From Sorghum bicolor (taxonomy: Eukaryota; Streptophyta; Magnoliopsida; Poales; Poaceae): a stretch of DNA of 64,000 nucleotides. Below, piece by piece: positions 45,701 through 57,514 of this stretch. The notes under the pieces were generated by a model, which ran no database searches, was not told the DNA's origin, and saw nothing but the letters and a program-made list of their open reading frames with translations. Each line of letters begins with the position of its first letter. The first letter of the stretch is position 1. The stretch lies in NCBI RefSeq assembly GCF_000003195.3, contig NC_012879.2, positions 21,424,844 to 21,488,843 of the forward strand, read 5' to 3'. Both the position numbers and the translations under genes were made by a program.

Positions 45701-45769
45701 CGTGAACTCTTTGGTACAAGCCTTGGACTCACCATACACAGCCTCTTCAACTGCCTTCTTCAAGGCCTC
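42764..45769 (-). pseudogene. TNP2-like CACTA transposase of element H, main part
   Basis: Minus-strand pieces in family order: a zinc-like CRNHCILYRGDEYKDLDRCPKC block (45480-45430 region), VMWYLPVVDRLRSLFA, HPTDGKQWQDFN, DMDVFFEPLMEEMKMLW with the acidic residue of the transposase core, and FVTINDYPTLFTLSGQ (Transposase_21). Then come the DUF4218-like MCFPPSFFDIMVHVVVHLV, PMYLHEMCTYERFM (43888-43700) and the DUF4216-like FRCQWVEDKHVTMDNYGVRVL, DDTWILGNHAAQVFY (43138-42950). Several stops and frame changes interrupt it. This is the catalytic subunit of CACTA transposition. The 5' end is separated by element J and continues at 55662. Confidence 0.88.
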
Positions 45770-47759
45770 TGTAACACCCTAAAATTTGCTCCATTCAAAA
45801 TAGATGAAATTCGATTTAGTTTTGTATTTTTTTGTGCTCAAGAAAATATTGGAAAAATAATATTTTTTATTAGATTAAAGTTTATCATAAGGCTTAGCAA
45901 CATGGTTGTGCATACATGCTGGTGCATATGATTTCAGGCGAGGTCCGCTTATTGCTCCTTTGTTTGTTGGAGTAAGAAAAATATTTAAAATACGATTAGT
46001 AGATCGATTTTCCTTATTCGGCACGTATTTATCTTTTTCTACAATCAAATTCCTTGTCTCTTAGCTCAAGATATCGGTCTGGGTCTCTCAAAATCTTTTA
46101 TTTCAAACCTAAGTCACTCGTTTGAGTTTCTCGTCCATCAAGCAATCTCTACAAACTTCTCAGGTATTTTTCTAGCCTTTACTATGAGCATAAATCTAAT
46201 TTTTAGATGCCCCAAATTATCTCATCATGAGCTCCAAATACTTTATTTGGGTTCTTCATATTCCGTAATGTCTCTGAATTTTTGAAGCTTCAAGAGTATT
46301 TTTCGCGCTTTAAATAATAATTCTAGACTTTTCTAGAATTATTTTATCTACTAAAATAATTAATTTCAAAAATAATAAATCCTTCATTTTACTCTAACCC
46401 AACGTCATCGTGATTCAAAGGCCAAATGTTTTTTTTACTAATGGGCTTTAATAATTAATTAGGCCTATTAGTGAAGATGGAGGGTGCAATTTTGATTAGT
46501 ACTGACGTGGAGGTGGAGAGTTTCTCTCCCTATATATATATACCAATCCCTTAGGCAAAGCATACCAAATACTACCATATGGAAGCCTCTAATTTGAGAA
46601 TTCCTAAGGTAGTAAAATAAAATTATATTTTCTTCTCTACAACGTGATCGCCATCGTCTCGTCTATACACGACATCTACGAGCGGTCAGCTGCTCCGGCG
46701 TTGCTGTAGCTCTAAGAAAGCGTCGCTGCCGGTGAACGTGCTCCCTGTCCACCTACGTAAGCCCCAATTAATTTGCCTTTTAGTTTGGAAAACGTAAACA
46801 GCTCGGTTTAGATTAAAAATACGTTTTCTACAATTACAAGTTTGCCACTGATGTTGTTTAGCTCATAAAATATTCGTTTTAACTCCGTTTTGACCCATTC
46901 AAATTGTGCTAGATTCGTTTTCATGTAAACTACATGTTACTAACTTTATTTTCTAGTTTGAAACTTTTTAATTTCGTGATACTATTTAATTAATTATTCT
47001 TCTATAGGAAAACTTAGAAAATTCATAACTTCTACGTTTTAACTCTGATATTCGTGATCTTTACGTCTGTGAGATCGTAGCGATGCGTAGAATCGTTTTA
47101 TAAACTTTTCATATGGTTGGTGTACTGTTCTAATTGTAGCTTTGTTTGCTTCGTGTATGATTTCTCTGATTGTTTGTGTGTTGATGATCGATTTAGACGG
47201 TAAACATTTCGTGGTGAACAAGAGCACTTCAGTGATTGAGATCAAAGCCTTGGACAACTAGTAAGACCAGTAGGATCAACAAGAGCATTTGGATTAAGGC
47301 AAGTATAGCATTTGGGTTTTAATTTTGTGATCATGATCTTGTGGCTTGATTAATGTTTAAGCAACAAACTATAAAAATGACTTTTTAGCAACTTCATGAT
47401 TCATCTGTACGTGATCACCCGGGATAATAGTGCAACCATGACGGCTATAATGGCTCTGGCTTTAGTTAAGTATGAGTAATTTTTCTAGCTCGTTAGCGGT
47501 GACCTGTAACACCCAAAAATTTTGTTTCTTTTAAATAGATGAAATGAATTTAAATAAATTTATTTTGTGCGCATTTTTAATATAGGAAAATAAATAAATT
47601 TGGAGAAACTAAAATTTAATATAAGTTTAGAGAAATATTATGTTGTATTCATGCCGGTGCATTTCTTTTATGTGATGATTGTTTTAAAAACCAAAATATT
47701 TGTGCAAGAAAATATTTGAAGAAAAGAAATTCATTTGGAAAATGTGTATTAAAAAAAAG

Positions 47760-48680
47760 AAAAGAATCCTTTTCCCCCCCCTTCCCCTTCCTCTTTTCGG
47801 CCTGGAGGCCCAGCAACTCTCCCCCGCGCCCCTTCTTGGGCCTAGCCCAGCCGGCCTCCCCCCTTCCCCTCTCTCTCTCCCCCCGCTGACAGGCCGGGCC
47901 CGCCTGTCAGCTCCCTCTTCTCCCAACCGACGCCCCCGCTCTTTCCTCTCTCTCTCGGTTTGGAAACCGTCCGGCCGCAAGCCCGCGCCCCGCTCCCCCA
48001 CGTTCCCTCCCCCGCGCCTCGGCTTGAGTTGGAGAAAACCCCCCATGCGCCCGAGCCTTGTTTCTCCCCCATCCCAGTTTCTTTTCTCCTTATCTTCGCT
48101 CCTCTCGGCCTTGCGCAGAGAAGCCGCCGCCGCGTTTCTCCAAGCGCCGGCAAGCCAACCGAGCCGTCTTCGACCTCCTTCTTCGTGTTGGTGAGCATCG
48201 CCTCCTTCCTCGCTTCCTCCCGGTGCTCCTTTCGTTCCGTTTCGTGGTCGCTAGGGTCGGTTTCGGCGAACTCCGTCGAGCTCCATGGCCGCCGGCCATG
48301 GAGCGGGCCGCGCGTGGTCTCCCCGGTCGCGCTGGGGCCGGGAACGAGTTCGCCTCCGCATCCTCTCTCTCCCAGTGCTTTTGGATCGCGAAACCGAGCT
48401 CCGTAGCGCTCTGCAGGGCGTCGCCGGCGAGCTTGGGCCGGCCAGCAATAGCCGCCGCCGCGCCCTTCCTCCCCTCCGGCCGGCGCGCCGCTCCTCCCCC
48501 CCCCCCTCTGTTTTCTTCTTTCTAATCTCGCGCGTCCGATTCCAGATCAACGGCCCTGGATGCACCGTACCCCTTCGGGGGGGAATTTTGCTTAAAGAGC
48601 CCCTCCCAGATTTCCAAATTCGGCCGCAGTCCTTAGCGCCTTCGACTGAAATACGCTTTCTCTTTTAGAAAACGTATTAT
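47760..48680 (+). other. GC-rich gene-like block in LTR K
   Basis: About 900 bp of very GC-rich sequence, with long C-runs and CTCTCTCTC tracts, gives overlapping open frames on both strands (for example 47700-48194, 47960-48406, 48058-48525 plus; 47842-48198 minus). Open frames in all phases are a by-product of the base composition. The block resembles a plant gene 5' leader (pyrimidine-rich, a GGTGAGCATC donor-like site near 48191), as in the leader-like block of LTR I. I do not assign a protein. Confidence 0.5.
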
Positions 48681-49093
48681 CCGTCGGTTAGGTCAAAATA
48701 CGCTTTTGGGAAATTACAGAATTGCCACTGAACTTGTTTTGGCCATAAAATATTCGTTATAGCTCCGATTTGACCCGTTCAAATTGCGTTAGGTTCATAA
48801 TTAAATTCTCTTCATGATAGTACTACTGTTTCTGTAGTTTGCCACTTTTTATTTTCAGGGTTAGGTTTAATTAATTAAATGCCTATAGGAAATCGCCGAA
48901 AAGTCGTAATTTGGTCGTTTTAGCTCCGATTTTCGTGATCTTCGTATCTATGTGATCGTAGCGAATCGTAGGTTCTGTTTTTAAATATTTTATTTCATTT
49001 TTGATCTGTGGGTGTACTGTTCTAATTAAATGATTGTTGGCTTGTATGAATGAACCTGGATGCGTGTTGTTGTGTGGTACCGATCCAGCGCAG

Positions 49094-50246
49094 ACGGTGA
49101 CGTGTCCGTGGGTGACCCATTTTTCTTCGAGGAGCAGCAGGACCAGCAGCAGTTCCCCTTCACCGAAGGCAAGTATAACATGGGTTTTCCTTGTACACCT
49201 ATTCACTTAATTATTTACGCATCTGCATGTGTCTAATTTTGATTACCCTCAGGACATCCTAGCTACCTGACTAAATATTTATGACACCTATGGGAAGAAT
49301 GCATGCGGGTAGTTTTGCTAGTGCTTTAATTAATTGAGACTTTACTATCACTCTGACTTTAATAAATATGATGATAAATGTTGGGAAAAAGGGCTATGGT
49401 GCAATTGACTTCGGTCGGGTTGACCTAGACCCTCCGTAAGGAATTCTCTGTAAGCGACAATCCGGGACTTATAGTGCAACCGTGATGGTTATATGGCTCT
49501 AACTTTAGCTCAGTAATAGGATCTCATCTAGCTGGTTAGAGGTTACCCGAAAGGGCGCAAGAGGGGCTTGCCACTTTGGGTATAGAACTGCTTTTGTTCC
49601 TATGTGTATAGCCGTGATGGAAATGTGCCATAGGAAAGGGGGGTTCTCTATATCTGCATGCCGAGGAAACCTCGCGGCCCTAACTGGTTAGACGTGGCCT
49701 ATGGAAGGCTTTATAGTGTTCCCAGCCCGCTCACCTTGGCAGTGTTAGTGGGTCTTGCAAACCCCGGGCATATGGGTAACACGACTTACGGGAAAAGTGC
49801 ACACCCCTACGCAGAGTTTGATCAAACTGGTATACTAGCCGTGCTCTCGGACATGAGCGGCCTTGGACCCTTACGGAATAGTTGGGTGTGGATGGTTATG
49901 GGAAATAACTTATGAAAATCTGACGCATTGATCGTGATGATTAATGTGGTTTAACTGTGATGGTGATGGTGTTAGCCGTGAAGGTTAACGGTGTTATTAT
50001 CATGTACTCATTTGGGCTAATCGGGAGCTTAAGCATAATTGATGATTAAATAGGATTAAAACATTGACCAATTAAAATGCTAACTGCAGTAGCCAGTGTC
50101 TGACCTTTTTGGAGCCGCATAAAATCCTATGTGATGCTTGCGGAGTACGAGATGTACTCACGCTTGTCTTTATATTTCTTTTTGGACAAAATCCCGGATG
50201 GGTAACAGACGACAACTACTACGAGGAATTCCCTGAGGACTTCTAG
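49094..50246 (+). other. Possible split acidic ORF in LTR K
   Basis: After an acceptor-like GATCCAGCGCAG, a frame reads GDVSVGDPFFFEEQQDQQ and then FPFTEG (49096-49170). It ends at AAG|GCAAGT, which fits a GC-type intron donor. A second acidic frame lies at about 50190-50246 (TDDNYYEEFPEDF, then TAG). J keeps the AAGGCAAGTATA site but not the acidic frame. Whether the two parts are ever spliced together is unknown, and the phase of the join was not established. Confidence 0.3.
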
Positions 50247-51164
50247 GTTGGCGATCCCCCAGTCGGTCGTCCCTGTGTTAGAGTTATCATATCATTGCTA
50301 GTTATGAGTTATATTTTCCGTTTGTCGTAGACTTTGATATATTTGTGTTGTAATAACGTTATGTAAGACACTTGTGATGATACATTTGTAATTTGTCGAC
50401 TTGTGTGCACGACAATTCCTGGGGCGCACATGAGATTATTGTACTCAAATTTATCCTTAAATTTGGGTGTGACATGACCTGTGTGGCACAATTGGGGAAT
50501 AGCAGACTGTGGATTCCTGCGGGTGGATCACATGGACTGACTAATGAAACCAAGCGGCCCTAACTTGTTAGACAAACCTTTGAAAGACTTCATAGTGATC
50601 CCTGCCGACCTCCCTTGGAAGGGGGTTAATAGATTAGCTACCTCGGGTGAAAGAGTAAATCATGACCCATGGGTAAAGATGTACGACCTCTACAGAGTGT
50701 TAAAAACTAGTATACTAGCCAAGCTCACGGTCAGGAGCAGTCTTGGGGACATCTACATTAAGGGTGATGATTCTTGTTTGTTAAATATGCTCATTGCTTA
50801 TTGTTTAATGTTCTACATTATTTATGTCACATTGATCATGATATTGTGGAAGCTATACAATCTAGTTGCTATACTTGTGGAGTTCGACATGGACTCACTC
50901 TTGCTATTTCCCCCATACTTCAGGAGAAGTTTAGGCTTGTGATCAACCAGTCAGTTGGATCCTGTAGAGTGGAGTTAATACCCAAAGTTTGGAGTTATTT
51001 ATCTGTTGTTTGCTATCAATGGTTATATCTTTTATACAAAGTACGTTATATAATTATGCATTGTCTTTTGATATTACCCCTTATTTGTAGCTATATATGA
51101 GGTTTGACTTCGAAAACTCACATATGGTGCACATCTGTTTTTGTCCTTAAAATTGGGTATTACA

Positions 51165-53243
51165 AAGTGTTATCAAAACAATGCTGACTGTAGGACGCAA
51201 GCCTAGTTAGTAATTGGTCATCTTAAGGTTTTGAAATTGTTATAAAATCCTTGTTCTATAAACCTTGATATTTTTCTCTACACTATATCCTTTCCATTGC
51301 TATTCATCTTTACCTTGTTGCTTATTTTAAAAGTAGTTGTTCTCATCTTCACTCATTGATTTGGTATGCTTTTAGAATCTTCTCTTACCACCTGCTTACG
51401 TAGTTGAAAGGGATTCTTAGGATCTTTACCCTTAATATGAAGAGAACGATAGTATCGCAAGTTGATTTGTTCGACGTGTGAACCTTTAATGCTTAATTGG
51501 TTTGTCATTATGCTTATGCTTGATTTGGATCTTTGTAATGAGTGCAATGATCTTGTGAGTTTCTTCACAATTTCATCTAGTTTATAGGCCTAAGGTATAA
51601 CGATTAATGAAATAAGTAGTTGGGTTTGGTTATATACTGTCTCTATCCCTTGCTGATTTCTGGAGTAGTCTGCAATAGTTCTGGTGTATCTTAAGTTTTT
51701 ATCGTGCAAAGTCTATCAATTTTTTCTGGGAATAACTAGAGTTCAAGGTCTTTCTCTGGCCGCAAGAATCACCCTCATAGCTATTATGGTTTGGAAGATA
51801 CAAAAATCACAAGATGACACAGTCGTGCTGTCCAGAATCTGGACCAGTTTCGGGTACATGCTGTTTGAGACAAATATAACTATAGAATTTGGAAATGTGT
51901 TCTATAGAAAGGTTGTAGGAAATTTTCTAAGATTTCCAACGGTATGAGCTGGAACTTATTTGGATAAGTAGAGCCTGAGATGTGTTATTTACAAATGGAT
52001 GTTTCGGTTCTGTTTAACAGTCTGGACAGTCCTAGTATTTCCTATTTTTAGCCAAGTTAAAGTCAGAATCTGGGAAAACGTTGTATACGAAAGTTATAGA
52101 GTATTTCCTAAGGTTTTGAAAAATGTAAGGATCATCTCCAGATGAGTTAAGTAGCTCGAGATATAACTTCTGGAAGTTACTGCACCTTTGCTGAGACATT
52201 TTCAAGATGGATAATAAGTTTGGTTGTTTTACCTAAGCTTAAAGAAAGAACCTAAGGAGGTCTTCTACATGAAAGTGGTAGATAATTTCATAATTTTTCT
52301 AACAGTATAATCTACAACTGTATTGGATTAACTGAGTAAGAGTTATATCTGTTTTTCTACGCTGGTGTTTTCATATCATGAGAATATTTCAGGATACCTG
52401 TTTGCTCCATTGCACATAAGTTCCTTGGAATGTCAGAAGTTCTCAATGTTAGATAACTTGTCTGGAAAACATGCAAGATGCCTTTCTTGTGCCCCTGGTT
52501 GACTTTTCATAAGGGGGGTAGCCAGATAAAGGAGTTACAATGAAAAGGATTGGCTAGTGTTGGATCATATGTGAGGAACACAAGCGCTTGGTAAATTGGT
52601 TCTGACTCAAGATATCATCCCATTTAGAGAATATTAATGGAGATATATGTCATTGCTGATACTCATGGATTAAGAGTTGTGTATGAGGATCAGATGACAC
52701 CAAAGTCTACAAAGCTATATGTACAATATGAGAGTGAAACAACTTAAGCATGATAAAAGGTACTAATAGTTGGAACTTAGTGATGAAGCCAACCTTGGAT
52801 CAAGAGACTCGGTATAGCGAATTTAAAAGACTATATGATGTGTAGCATTTAAAAAGGTTATGAGGACTAGTCCCTAATGTCTCCCCAATCAATCTCATCT
52901 GAAGCGGGGTAGCCTAGATAAGAAGGTTGCTAAATGAAGGTTTCATGCGTTCTAGTGCCTTACTTGGAAGTATCTTTTATGCCTCTCTATGAGAAGTCAA
53001 TATCAAGTGTAGGTATTACCCCTGTTTGAGCTATGAGTAAAGAAAACCTTATCTATACAAAGTACACTACTGAACTCTTGGAAACAATTGAGGGAGATGT
53101 TCGGAGTGACGAAAGCAATGGAATGGCTACTAAGAAGGAGCTACTCGAGGGAGTGAATAAGGTTCAAAAGTGGAGTGTTCATGTTTCTTTGATCACCGTC
53201 TTTCGAATCTCGAGGACAAGATTCATCTTAAGGGTGGTATAAT
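51165..53243 (+). other. Internal region of element J
   Basis: The primer site is at 51168-51179 (TGTTATCAAAAC, three changes from the initiator-Met-type TGGTATCAGAGC). The rest is noncoding: modules around 51680-52340 repeat a GTTGTAGGAAATTTTCTAAG-like block and GACAGTC/CTGGACAG blocks, similar in style to the modules in LTR I. The final 90 bases keep the 3' end of a gypsy pol region and the polypurine tract. No protease, RT or integrase motif was found. Confidence 0.75.
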
Positions 53244-55661
53244 TGTAACATCCTAAAATTTGCTCCTTTCAAAATAGATGAAAATCCATTTAGTTTTGTA
53301 TTTTTTTTGTGCTCATAAAAATATAGGAAAAATAATATTTTTCATTAGATTAAAGTTTATCATAAGGCTTAGCAACATGGTTGTGCATACATGCTGGTGC
53401 ATATGATTTCGGTTGATGTCTGCTTATTGCTCCTTTGTGTGTTGATAGTAAGAAAAATATTTAAAATACGTTTAGTAGATCGATATTCTTTATTCGGCAC
53501 GTATTTATCTTTTTTCTACAATCAAATTCCTTGTCTCTTAGCTCAAGATTTCGGTCAGGGTCGCTCAAAATCTTTTCTTTCAAACCTAAGTCACTCGTTT
53601 GAGTTTCTCGTCCATCAAGCAATCTCTACAAACTTCTCGGGTATTTTTCTAGCCTTTTCTATGAGCATAAATCTAATTTTTAGATGCCCCAAATTATCTC
53701 ATCATGAGCTCTAAATACTTTATTTGGGTTCTTTATATTCCGTAATGTCTCTGATAATTTTCCATGAATTTTTGGAGCTTCCAAAGTATTTTTCGCGCTT
53801 TAAATAATAATTCTAGACATTCCTAGAATTATTTTATCTACAAAATAATTAATTTCGAAAATAATAAATCCTTCATTTTAGTCTAACCCAACGTCATCAT
53901 GATTCAAAGGCCAAATGTTTTTTTACTAATGGGCTTTAATAATTAATTAGGCCTATTAGTGAAGATGGAGGGTGCAACATTGAATAGTATCGCTATTTGA
54001 CGTGGAGGTGGAGAGTTTCTCTCCTACTAACCCCTTAGGTAAAGCACATCAAAGACTACCATATGGGAAGCCTCTAATTTGGGAATTCCTAAGGTAGTAA
54101 AATAAAATTATATTTTCTTCTCTACAACATGATCGCCATCGTCTCGCCTATACACGACATCTACGAGCGGTCAGCTCCTCCGGCGTTGCTATAGCTCCAA
54201 GAAAGCATCGCTGCCGGTGAACGTGCTCTCTGTCCACCAACGTAAGCCCCAATTACTTTGCCTTTTAGTTTGGAAGCCCCAATTACTTTGCCTTTTAGTT
54301 TGGAAAACGTAAAAATACGTTTTCTATAATTACAAGTTTGCCACTGATTTTGTTTAGCTCATAAAATATTCGTTTTAACTCCGTTTTGACCCATTCAAAC
54401 TACGTTAGATTCGTTTTCACGTATACTACATGTTACTGACTTTATTTTTCCAGTTTGAAACTTTTTTAATTTCATGATACTATTTAATTAATTATTCTTC
54501 TATAGGAAAACTTAGAAAATTCATAACTTCTACGTTTTAACTCTGATTTTCGTGATCTTTACGTCTGTGAGATCATAGCGATGCGTAGAATCGTTTTATA
54601 AACTATTCATATGGTTGGTGTACTGTTCTAATTGTAGCTTTGTTAAATTTTCATAATCGATTTAGACGGTAAACATTTCGTGGTGAACAAGAGTTCTTTA
54701 GTGATTGAGATCAGAGCCTTGGACAACTCGTAAGACCAGCAGGATCAACAAGAGAATTTGGATCAAGGCAAGTATAACATTTGGGTTTTAATTCTGTGAT
54801 CATGATCGTGTGGCTTGATTAATGTTTAAGCAACAAACTATAAAAATGACTTTTTAGCAAATTGATGATTCATCTGTACGTGATCACCCGGGATAACAGT
54901 GCAACCATGAGGGCTATAATGGCTCTGGCTTTAGTTAACTATGAGTAATTTTTCTAGCTTGTTAGCGGTTACCCGTGTGGCGCAATTGGGGAATAGCAGA
55001 CCGTGGATTCCTACGGGTGGATCACATGGACTGACTAATGAAATCAAGTGGCCCTAACTTGTTAGACGAACCTTTGAAAGACTTCATAGTGATCCCTGCC
55101 GACCTTCCTTGGAAGGGGGTTAAGATATTAGCTACCTCGGACGAAAGGGTAAATCATGACTCATGGGTAAAGATGTACGACTTCTGCAGAGTGTTAAAAA
55201 CTAGTATACTAGCTGAGCTCACGGTCAGGAGCGGCCTTGGGGACATCTACATTAAAGGTGATGATTCTTGTGTGTTAAATATGCTCATTGCTTATCGTTT
55301 AATGCTCTACATTATTTATGTCACATTGATCATGAGATTGTGGGAGCTATACAATCTAGTTGCTATACTTGTGGAGTTCGACATGGACTCACTCTTGTTA
55401 TTTCCCCCATACTTCAGGAGAAGTTTAGGCTTGTGATCAACCAGTCAGTTGGATCCTGTAGAGTGGAGTTAATACCCGAAGTTTGGAGTTATTTATCTGT
55501 TGTTTGCTATCAAAGGTTATCTCTTTTATACAAAGTACGTTATATAATAATTATGCATTGTATTTTGATATTACCCCTTATTTGTAGCTATATGTGAGGT
55601 TTGACTTCTAAAACTCACATATGGTGCATATCTGGTTTTGTCCTTAAAATCGGGTATTACA
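53244..55661 (+). repeat. 3' LTR of element J
   Basis: This is the full partner of the 5' LTR. It carries a private 30-bp tandem duplication (54244-54273 and 54274-54303) absent from the 5' LTR, next to a small deletion. Confidence 0.92.
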
Positions 55662-56172
55662 GCCTCCATCTCTCTCATTAAAAACATTGATGGTTCAGTA
55701 TGACGATGCAACATTGCCTCTAAGAATTCAAAACCTTTCGCAGTTGTATCATTTGATAAGACATGAGTTCTGTCATCATCATTTCTCCCAGCAAAACCAC
55801 CAGCAGTAACATTTGGCACAACATGTTCACTTTGGTGTGTGTCGTGGAAAAACTGAAATCCTTCATCACGCATGCCTGGACCATCGGCGTTAATATTCGT
55901 AGGGTCCACAATTGTATAAGGCGCCGAGCTACCCTCTCCATGCTTCGTCCAAATCAAGTAATCCTTCATAAATCCTCTGCAGACCAGATGAGAAATGATT
56001 GCTTCAGTATCTTCATAAATGTTAATATTTCTGCAGTCGATGCATGGACAATATATGTGCTTCGTCTTTGTTCACAAAGCATGGTTCTTAGCAGCATCAA
56101 CAAATGGACCTCGGGTATGTATGATGGATCTAGTCTTGATAAGTTATACATCTAGAAGTAACGCTCCATCAT
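55662..56172 (-). pseudogene. TNP2-like transposase of element H, N-terminal part
   Basis: The likely start is the ATG pair at 56172-56167, after an acceptor-like TTCCACAG. The frame begins MMERYF, meets a TAG where the family has tryptophan (W-M-Y-N), and continues MYNLSRLDPSYIPEVH. Shifted frames follow, then GFMKDYLIWTKHGE-like sequence (near 55976-55930), the acidic linker DEGFQFFHDTHQSEH and the HTEPSMFLMREME end that continues at 45769 after J. This is the typical N-terminal domain of plant CACTA TNP2 proteins. Confidence 0.85.
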
Positions 56173-57039
56173 GAGCTGTGGAAAAATTAGTAAATTAATT
56201 GATCTCAATAAGTAGTCTAGGAATATTGTCATCTAACCTTTCAAACAACAACCTGTGAAGATGAAAACATCCCACTTGTATATCTATCCAATTTGTAGAC
56301 CTCGGAGCTAACATTAAAAATAAAGACAAAACCCTAAGTAATAATTCAAAAAAGAACACCTAACAACTAAATCAAATTGACAAGGTAGAAAAACACCATT
56401 GATGGAATCAACTAAATATATACCTTGATACACTAAAATAAATTTGAGAAGGAAACATGGAAATGGTGAGAGGAGAGACATCATCTTAAGCAACCTCATC
56501 CATGAAAAATGCATATTGCATATTTAAATCAAATTTACATAAAAATAATATCCTAAACAATATAATTTTAAAAACTAAAAAGAAAACTTATCTTTCTCTC
56601 TCTTCCCAAATATGGAAACACCATTCATGAAAACCACTACATATATATTTTTTGGATTCACTAATTAGAGAAGAAAACATAGAAAAGGAGAGAGGAGAGA
56701 CATCATCTAACCATCTTAAGCAACGTCATTTGAGCAAATATAGTCAATACCTAGCTATTCTACTCTCTCTCTCTTATGGTGAAACCTTAGATCCAAAAAG
56801 TAGCTCAAATTGTGCAAGATGGCACAAAAAGAGGCATTAGAGGCATCAACTAACCTTTCGTCACCTCCTTCCGAGAAATGAAGATCAAAACCTCCCCCCT
56901 TGTATTTTAGAAAAACTGGACCTCCAAGATGGGCTCCAATGGAAGGTGGCTGCGAGCTACACTTCTGCCTGAAGAGGAAGAAGGGGGCTGCGGGGGTAAT
57001 TATAGAAAGAATAGCACAAGCTGTTTGCTTAAGAAACTG
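56173..57039 (-). promoter_or_regulatory. 5' flank of the H TNP2-like gene
   Basis: This noncoding stretch lies upstream of the TNP2-like start on the minus strand. Two tandem, diverged copies of a block of about 220 bp, containing ATATATACCTTGATACACTA/ATATATATTTTTTGGATTCACTA and GGAGAGAGGAGAGACATCATC, occur around 56380-56510 and 56590-56730. No coding frame is supported. A promoter is expected here, but I cannot place a clear TATA box. Confidence 0.45.
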
Positions 57040-57328
57040 CCTGTGTAAATCAATTAACACAGGCGGTTCACATAACTGAACCGTCTGTGTTAATGCTCCA
57101 TTTACACAGGTGGTTCAGTTATGTGAATCGCCTGTGTTAATTGATTTACACAGGCGGTTCACATAACCGAACCGCCTGTGTAAATGCTTCATTAACACAG
57201 GCGGTTTTCTTACAACAACCGTCTGTACAGACCTATTTACATAGGCAGTTTTTAATTCTGGCCGTACAAATTTACAACACAGGTGCATTAATTTTGCCCC
57301 GCCATCTTAGAGCATCTGTGTACTAATG
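57040..57328. repeat. Right subterminal repeats and terminus of CACTA element H
   Basis: About six units of ACACAGGCGGTTCACATAA and complements (GAACCGCCTGTGT) alternate direction between 57045 and 57260. The terminus is at 57328, read CATTAGTACACAG on the minus strand, one change from the CACTA consensus. Alternating repeats within 300 bp of the end are typical CACTA subterminal structure, the binding sites of the TNPA protein. Confidence 0.8.
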
Positions 57329-57514
57329 GTTTCAACATTATTACATATAATACATGCAAGATTGTTGTAATAAATGCAGTACCACATTTTCATTATTTTA
57401 TTTATTTATTTTTTTGTCTTGCTAACCATAACAGTGTTTCATGTAAAAACATTAAAGGTGTTAGCAACACTCGATGGTAAATAGAAAAAAATCGTCAAAC
57501 ATCATCTAAGCTTG
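57329..57514. other. 186-bp spacer between CACTA elements H and G
   Basis: This AT-rich sequence with TTATTTATTTATTTTTTTG near 57397 has no coding content and no recognised repeat. It may be the pre-insertion flank or part of another old element. Confidence 0.4.

Larger units (their letters stand above)
47505..50474 (+). mobile_element. Element K: solo LTR (2970 bp) in the 5' LTR of J
   Basis: The ends are TGTAACACCC and GGGTGTGACA, with a perfect TSD TGACC at 47500-47504 and 50475-50479. No internal region or second LTR is present, so it is a solo LTR. The uninterrupted site can be read in the other LTR of J near 54967-54980. Parts of K (48660-49180) are clearly related to J LTR sequence (46780-47290), including CATAAAATATTCGTT and the AAGGCAAGTATA block, so K and J are related families. 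Confidence 0.92.
45770..51164 (+). repeat. 5' LTR of element J, split by solo LTR K
   Basis: The LTR parts are 45770-47504 and 50480-51164. Its length without K (2420 bp) equals the 3' LTR within two bases. A TATATATATATACC stretch near 46531-46545 may serve as the TATA region. A leader-like segment near 46630-46760 follows. Short ORFs inside are not conserved between the two LTR copies. Confidence 0.9.
45770..55661 (+). mobile_element. Element J: non-autonomous Ty3/gypsy-type LTR retrotransposon, split by solo LTR K
   Basis: LTRs of 2420 bp (without K) and 2418 bp flank an internal region of only 2.08 kb. The TSD GCCTC is perfect (45765-45769 and 55662-55666). The LTRs start TGTAAC and end GGGTATTACA. 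A decayed initiator-Met primer site follows the 5' LTR. Before the 3' LTR, TCGAGGACAAGATTCATC and TTAAGGGTGGTATAAT match the usual end of Tekay/Del-type Ty3/gypsy elements. No RT or integrase is left. J splits the H TNP2 gene near its 5' end, and removing it restores the order MREME-A...KKAVEEAVYGES. Confidence 0.92.
6624..57328 (-). mobile_element. Element H: decayed CACTA (En/Spm) transposon, split by nested insertions
   Basis: These are the right-hand parts of one CACTA element with TNP2 (right) and TNPA-like (left) genes, both on the minus strand. The visible pieces of H are 6624-6715, 16893-17600, 39048-45769 and 55662-57328; everything between is later insertions. The right end reads ...GTGTACTAATG, so the minus strand starts CATTAGTACA, one change from CACTAGTACA, the terminus of element G. 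The left end lies beyond the left edge, on the far side of E and D. Both genes carry several stops, so H could not supply its own transposase. Confidence 0.85.

Noticed and set aside
47700..48668. Several long overlapping ORFs on both strands in a GC-rich block, which could be taken for a host gene
   Set aside because: They are open in many frames at once because of C- and G-rich composition, lie inside solo LTR K with a confirmed TSD, and contain no recognisable domain.
42764..56172. Treating each TNP2 fragment of H as a separate gene
   Set aside because: The fragments follow the family order on one strand and are separated only by stops, frame changes and element J, whose removal rejoins them.
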